Shown here in pieces: positions 59,701 to 64,000 of a DNA stretch of 64,000 nt. The notes under the pieces are model-generated. The model had not been told where the DNA came from. It was given only the letters and a program-made list of their open reading frames with translations, and searched no databases. The DNA comes from Cenococcum geophilum 1.58 (Eukaryota > Ascomycota > Dothideomycetes > Gloniales > Gloniaceae). The stretch lies in the NCBI GenBank assembly GCA_001692895.1, contig KV748205.1:1888798-1952797 (forward strand). Direction: 5' to 3'. Position numbers and translations under genes: made by a program. How positions within the stretch are numbered: the first letter of the stretch is position 1; each line of letters starts with the position of its first letter.

Positions 59701-60946
59701 TTATAATAAAAGGTACTAGCTTGGCCCTTAAGTATAACAAAATAGGCGTTATGGTATTAATTAGACTCTATTCCTACTTTCTAGTAATAGTTATAGAAGA
59801 TACGTAGTTTTAAATTAAGGATATTATATAGTTCCCCGCTAAACTTCTTTTCCTAATCTAAATAGAGCTTCGTAAGCTCTATAAGCAATTTTAAACCGCC
59901 TCCAATTTAAGATTAAAATAGAGGAGGTAGGAGTTGCATTATAGGCTATAGTGGGGATATAGGTCTAATCGGTAGAGTCTAAAGGTTATTAAATCGCAAA
60001 GCAATAGGATCCTATACCTACTTTCGTTAGGGTATAGTATCCGACATTAAAGCTATAGGTTAAATTAGATATAAAGGAGTTAAGGGTAGAGGTAGATTTG
60101 TCTCTAAAGGTGTATTATTTAGATTTTATCGTGAGTTAAGCTTCCTTATAGTGCGTAGTTGGTGCTTAATCTCTTATAGAGTCTATTTATGCTCTTCTTT
60201 TATATTAATAACCTGCTTTTAAATATTATCTCTAATAATACCCCCGTCTATAGGTATAAATACTCTATACTTCTATAAGAAGTTACGGAAGTCTTATATA
60301 ATATCCTTCTTTATAGGAGTTTATGTTTCCTTTATTTATCTAATAAAGTCCTCCCTTATACAGTACTATAGTATAGTGTTGTTATATTTGCTGTCTTTAT
60401 AGTATGCTATATAGTATAATAAGAATCCATTTAGGTCCTGTTGCTTAGCGTTTATAAAGTCGATTATATTGGTATTTTATATTTCCAGGTTAATGTCCTT
60501 CTTATACTTCTTTAGATAGGTTAACGCTATAGTAGGTGCAGAATCGACGGGGTGTTGTACGTCGAAGGTAGGTAGGATTTTCGGTTTTGTAGGATCTCGT
60601 AGGTTTACTATTAAGAGGTAGGTAATTTGAGATGTTATTTAACGCGTTTTGGACGTCATTTAACGCGTTTTAGACGTTAACTTGGGACTATAGGTTTAGT
60701 AACACTTTTAACCTAAAGTACTTAACCAAATCTTTATAAACGTAGTTGTTCTATATAATAGATATAACTTAGTATCTCCTAGTACTTAGTGACACTTCTA
60801 TTACTAGTTTTCCGTAAGTTTAAGGTAGTATAATATCGCTGGAATCTATTCTATATAAGCGCATATAGCACCCCTATACGAGACTATCTCTTCTATTTAA
60901 AAACCTAGCTGCTCTATAGTTAACTATATATTTAACCACTAATTAG

Positions 60947-61112
60947 TATTAGTTATATAGGGTGACTTAATAATAACGACTACTTAAGTAGGTTATAGTG
61001 ATGTTGGTTAATAAAGCTTATTAATTAGAATAAGGAAGGGCGAGGAGCTTAAGACTTCTCGCCACGCTAGTGCTGTGGTGTCACGTGACGACCGCTTGCC
61101 TTATTCCCGACA
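60947..61112 (-). repeat. Element B LTR (right copy, 5' LTR)
   Basis: Direct repeat of the left copy, same length. It starts TATTAG and ends CCGACA. The target duplication AGTTC follows immediately at 61,113-61,117. Confidence 0.88.
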
Positions 61113-61117
61113 AGTTC

Positions 61118-62864
61118 CTTTAATATATTAAATCTTAAAATAATATTCTATAAGCATCTCTACCTATCTAACTTATCTATAATTAAGTTCTTTTATTATT
61201 AGGAACCCTATTAGGTTCTTATAATCTATTTTAACTATAAATAGTTTCTCTACACCTTATAAGAATACTCTTTATTCTTTAAGTACTATAACTATACCTA
61301 ATAACTCCTTATTATAGATATTATAGTTTAACTCTAGTAGTATTATCTTCTAACTATAGTATGCTATTAAATACTATATAGTAAATATACTTCTATAGTA
61401 AATATACTTCTAGTATAAAGTCTAATATATTTATTTCTATAACTATATCTAGTCCTAGTTAATAGATTTTAAGAATTAGCTCCTAAGTAAATAGTTCCTT
61501 AAGTTCCTTAAATAGCCTTTTTTATTCTTCTCCCTATGCCTATAGTTCCTCTTTCTTTATAAGCTTAGTAAATAGTTTAATATTCTTTAACTACTATATT
61601 ATAAACTTTTTATAGTAGTTGCAAAACCCTAAGAATAACCTTAACTATATTATATTCTCTAGTTCTTACTAACTTACTATAGCTTTAATCTTCTTTACGT
61701 CTATACTAATAAAACCTAGTTTAATAATAAATTTAATAAAATTGGTCTTTCTTATAAAGAACTTATATTTCTTAATTACTACTAGTATTTTTTTATAGTC
61801 TCTTTAAGACCTATTTAACGTATTCTCTATATTCTTCCTCTATTATTAAGTAGATAATAATGTTATTAAGGTGTTCTTCTAATATACTATTAATTTATTT
61901 CTAAAATATTGCTAGTATATTTATTAACCTAAATTGCATAACTAATGGTTTATATAGTCCTTCCTTTAACCTAAAGGCTGCCTTTTATTTATCGCCTTCC
62001 TTAATTCTAATCTAATAGTACGCCTATCTTAAATCTATCTTTATAAAGATTTGCGCATTACCTATCTGATCCTAGATTTTGCTAATTAAGGGTAAAAGAT
62101 ACCTATCCTTCTAAGTAATGCTATTTAACTATTTATAGTTAATACATAGCCTAAGTTTTCTGTTCTTCTTTAGTATAAACAATACTAGATAACTTGCTAA
62201 TAACTATAATAGTCTAATATATCCCTTTTATAAGTTCTCTTAGATAAACTCCTTAAGTGCTCTTAACTCCTCTTAGGTAAGCTTATAGGTTAAAAAGAAC
62301 CTTAGACTTATTTCTAGTTCTAACTCTATTTTATAGTCCTATACCGCGTAATTTACTAACTTCTTACTTTCTAGGCTCTATAGTTTCTTACTATATTTAT
62401 AATATCTCTTTAGTATATAACTTAAGCCTTACTTAGTCTCTTTATATATCGCTCTAACTTAGTACTATACTAACTTAGTCTATTATTATATCTTATATTA
62501 TTAAGTATCTTTAATATTAACCTAACCTATAATCTAATTAATCTTTAGATTATATTCTTATAACTAAGGCATTTCTAATACTACCTTATCCTATCCTAAT
62601 AGTAGGATATTAAAAGACATTTTAATTTATCTTCTTTTAATAGTTATTTAAATAGGTCCTATTTTAAGGTTAATAATCCCTTCTTTATAGGTTATTAGAT
62701 CTCCTAAAATTATAACTAATAGGTAAAAGTGTTCCTTTTATCTGTAAGGTAATCTTATTTTTTTAACTACTGCTAGTAAGATATAGTTTCGTATTACTCT
62801 ACTATTTATTAGTACTTTAAACTACTAATCTTGCTATTTAATATTATGGACGCTTTAAGTACGA
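61118..62864 (-). mobile_element. Element C, 5' part: protease, RT and RNase H
   Basis: Minus-strand translation shows a protease-like region near 62,830-62,550 (ILNSKISS at the active-site position; an expected Asp reads Asn), then RT with a KIDLR block and a NNIIIY-type box at about 61,870-61,850, then RNase H. It ends with ...YIKGT at the AGTTC duplication of element B. The frame continues at 42,813 on the other side of element B. Gag and 5' LTR are not between here and 62,864, where element E starts. Confidence 0.75.
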
Positions 62865-63265
62865 TGTTATAACTACTTGGAGAAGAGTTGGAAGAAGCTA
62901 GTTGGTTAATTTAGGCACGGTCTAGGATAGAACCAGTAGAACTATATAACGAGGAATAGTAACCGAGGTTATATAATGTGCTATGTATTAAATAAGAGGA
63001 ACAGGAGGAACTTACGTACCTTATATATAAGATGTACATCACGTATAAGAAGGATTTCATAAGAGTACGGTTGTGTATTTAAGGACCCTTAGTCCCTACC
63101 TAGATAGTTCCTTCCTTATAGTAATTCTTAGAATATAATTAGAGTTAATCTATTAGGCAACCACTCCACTAGTTGTTATTACTTGTTAACTCTATACTTG
63201 CATTTCCTATACACCTAGCCTAATAATAGGACCCACCGTAGTTTCTGCTATAAGGTTCCGTTACA
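62865..63265 (+). repeat. 5' LTR of element E
   Basis: Starts TGTTAT and ends CGTTACA, about 401 bp. It is homologous in inverted orientation to the LTR of element C at 40,178-40,583. The five bases before it (62,860-62,864, tacga) would be its target duplication. Confidence 0.7.
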
Positions 63266-63310
63266 CAATTACTACCTAGTTATAGTATTAAATATAGAAA
63301 GTCGGACAAC

Positions 63311-64000
63311 ATACCACCAAAAGCAGCCACTACAACGCCATTAACGGCGGCAACTACTTTAAGGTCAGGTAATGACACTAGTATAGTAGACACTAACTTA
63401 CAGCAACCTGTAACGGTCGGACAGCTATAAGAGATAGTTGACTAGTTAATAGAAAATAATATAATGTTAGAAAATAGGATTAACGGGATAGGCGCAGTAA
63501 AGGTTAAGTTACCATTGATCAAAAGGTACTTAGGAGAGAGGTTGGGGCTTAAAGGATTTCTTACGTAAATGCACTTCAAGGTCGCGTAGGAAGGAGCTAA
63601 GCTGGTAACACCTATAGATTAAATAGCGTACGCAGGATTGTTCTTAATAGGAAGGGTACTTAAGTAGTTTAAGCCTTACCTTACGGAAATCTAGGTAAAT
63701 GGAATGATAACTACGAATTAAGAGGTACGGTTCATGTTCTTAAGCTGAAATAGATTTATAGAATAACTTACACAAATATTTAGAGACCTGGAGGCAGTGA
63801 CTACGGCAGAAAGAAAACTCTAAGATATTATATAACGAACTTTAGCGATTAAGTATATAACGCAGTTCCAGACATTAGTAATATAAGTTAAGTAGAATAA
63901 TAGGGCGCTTATAGCACAGTATAAACAGGGACTTAAGGCTAAAGTCTAGAACGCGATCATCTTAATAAAAGATGTGGGCACCCTAAGGGAACTAATAGAT
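63311..64000 (+). mobile_element. Element E gag region (cut by the window end)
   Basis: Plus-strand frame from an ATA (RIP-changed ATG) at 63,311: Pro/Lys/Ala/Thr-rich start, then a retrotransposon gag-like region (blocks KPYLTEI, VRFMFLS, NRFIE and LRELID visible) with several stops. It follows the LTR at the expected distance for a Gypsy element. The rest lies beyond the window. Confidence 0.72.

Larger units (their letters stand above)
42819..61112 (-). mobile_element. Element B: Copia-type retrotransposon, split by element D
   Basis: Its LTRs are 42,819-42,984 and 60,947-61,112, each 166 bp. Perfect 5-bp target duplications AGTTC flank it (42,814-42,818 and 61,113-61,117). Without the nested element D the length is about 6.1 kb, normal for Copia. 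On the minus strand the order is gag with a zinc-knuckle-like YVYKKPNCWLTRHS block (about 59,100), protease (about 58,750), integrase (about 58,500-57,200), RT (about 57,100-56,795 then 44,593 onward) and RNase H (to about 43,540). Protease before integrase before RT is the Copia order. A 67-codon frame at 43,538-43,741 preserves part of RNase H (YTDLYSLYEYLVKLSTTKEK). Otherwise stops from RIP disrupt all frames. It is inserted in element C. Confidence 0.88.

Noticed and set aside
34550..64000. CRISPR-like array, phage or bacterial insertion sequences in the repeat region
   Set aside because: The repeats are LTRs, a minisatellite and decayed retrotransposon genes. No regular spacer pattern and no bacterial gene structure is present.

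Overview
The window is nuclear DNA of a filamentous ascomycete (Pezizomycotina). The evidence is short 50-170 bp introns with fungal donor, branch and acceptor signals, housekeeping genes typical of the group (TeaA/Tea1 kelch protein, Ssz1, Kog1), a HET-domain gene, and LTR retrotransposons with the transition-only, TpA-rich signature of repeat-induced point mutation (RIP). I cannot name the species. Scattered N bases (27460, about 35287-35370, 41704) point to a draft assembly.

Positions 1 to about 33,400 are a normal gene-rich compartment. In order: casein kinase I (+), mitoribosome assembly factor Rsm22 (+), a Gemin2/SIP1-like SMN-complex protein (+), Tea1/TeaA cell-end marker (-), Kog1/raptor of TORC1 (+, with a frame break), cytosolic aspartyl-tRNA synthetase (+), Ssz1 of the ribosome-associated complex (-), exosome subunit Rrp40 (+, divergent from ssz1 across 264 bp), an F-box protein (+), about 2.5 kb of sparse DNA, and a HET-domain protein (+) at the edge. 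Several genes serve gene expression and growth control (translation, RNA decay, snRNP assembly, TORC1), but they are separate eukaryotic units, not an operon. Exon joins were worked out by hand from splice sites and reading-frame continuity.

From about 33,400 to 64,000 the DNA changes abruptly into a repeat compartment. It opens with a 12-bp-period minisatellite (33,955-34,445). It continues with a truncated minus-strand Gypsy element (34,550-38,360) and older fragments. A deeply nested stack follows. A minus-strand Gypsy element C (3' LTR at 40,178-40,583, protease to integrase split between 61,118-62,864 and 40,584-42,813) is interrupted by a minus-strand Copia element B (42,819-61,112, LTRs 166 bp, target duplication AGTTC). 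B is in turn interrupted by a plus-strand chromovirus D (44,599-56,789, LTRs 217 bp, target duplication GATAT/AATAT). D carries two small insertions that escaped RIP: a TA-flanked 18-bp-TIR MITE and a 148-bp solo-LTR-like insert with a perfect AATAT duplication. At 62,865 an inverted element E (LTR plus gag, + strand), of the same LTR family as C, begins and runs off the window.

No convincing new biological system was found. The points most worth checking are the kog1 frame break, the GC-AG intron of ssz1, the minisatellite at the compartment border, the extra 5.3 kb inside chromovirus D, the two unmutated small insertions and the perfect hairpin at 43,188-43,234.
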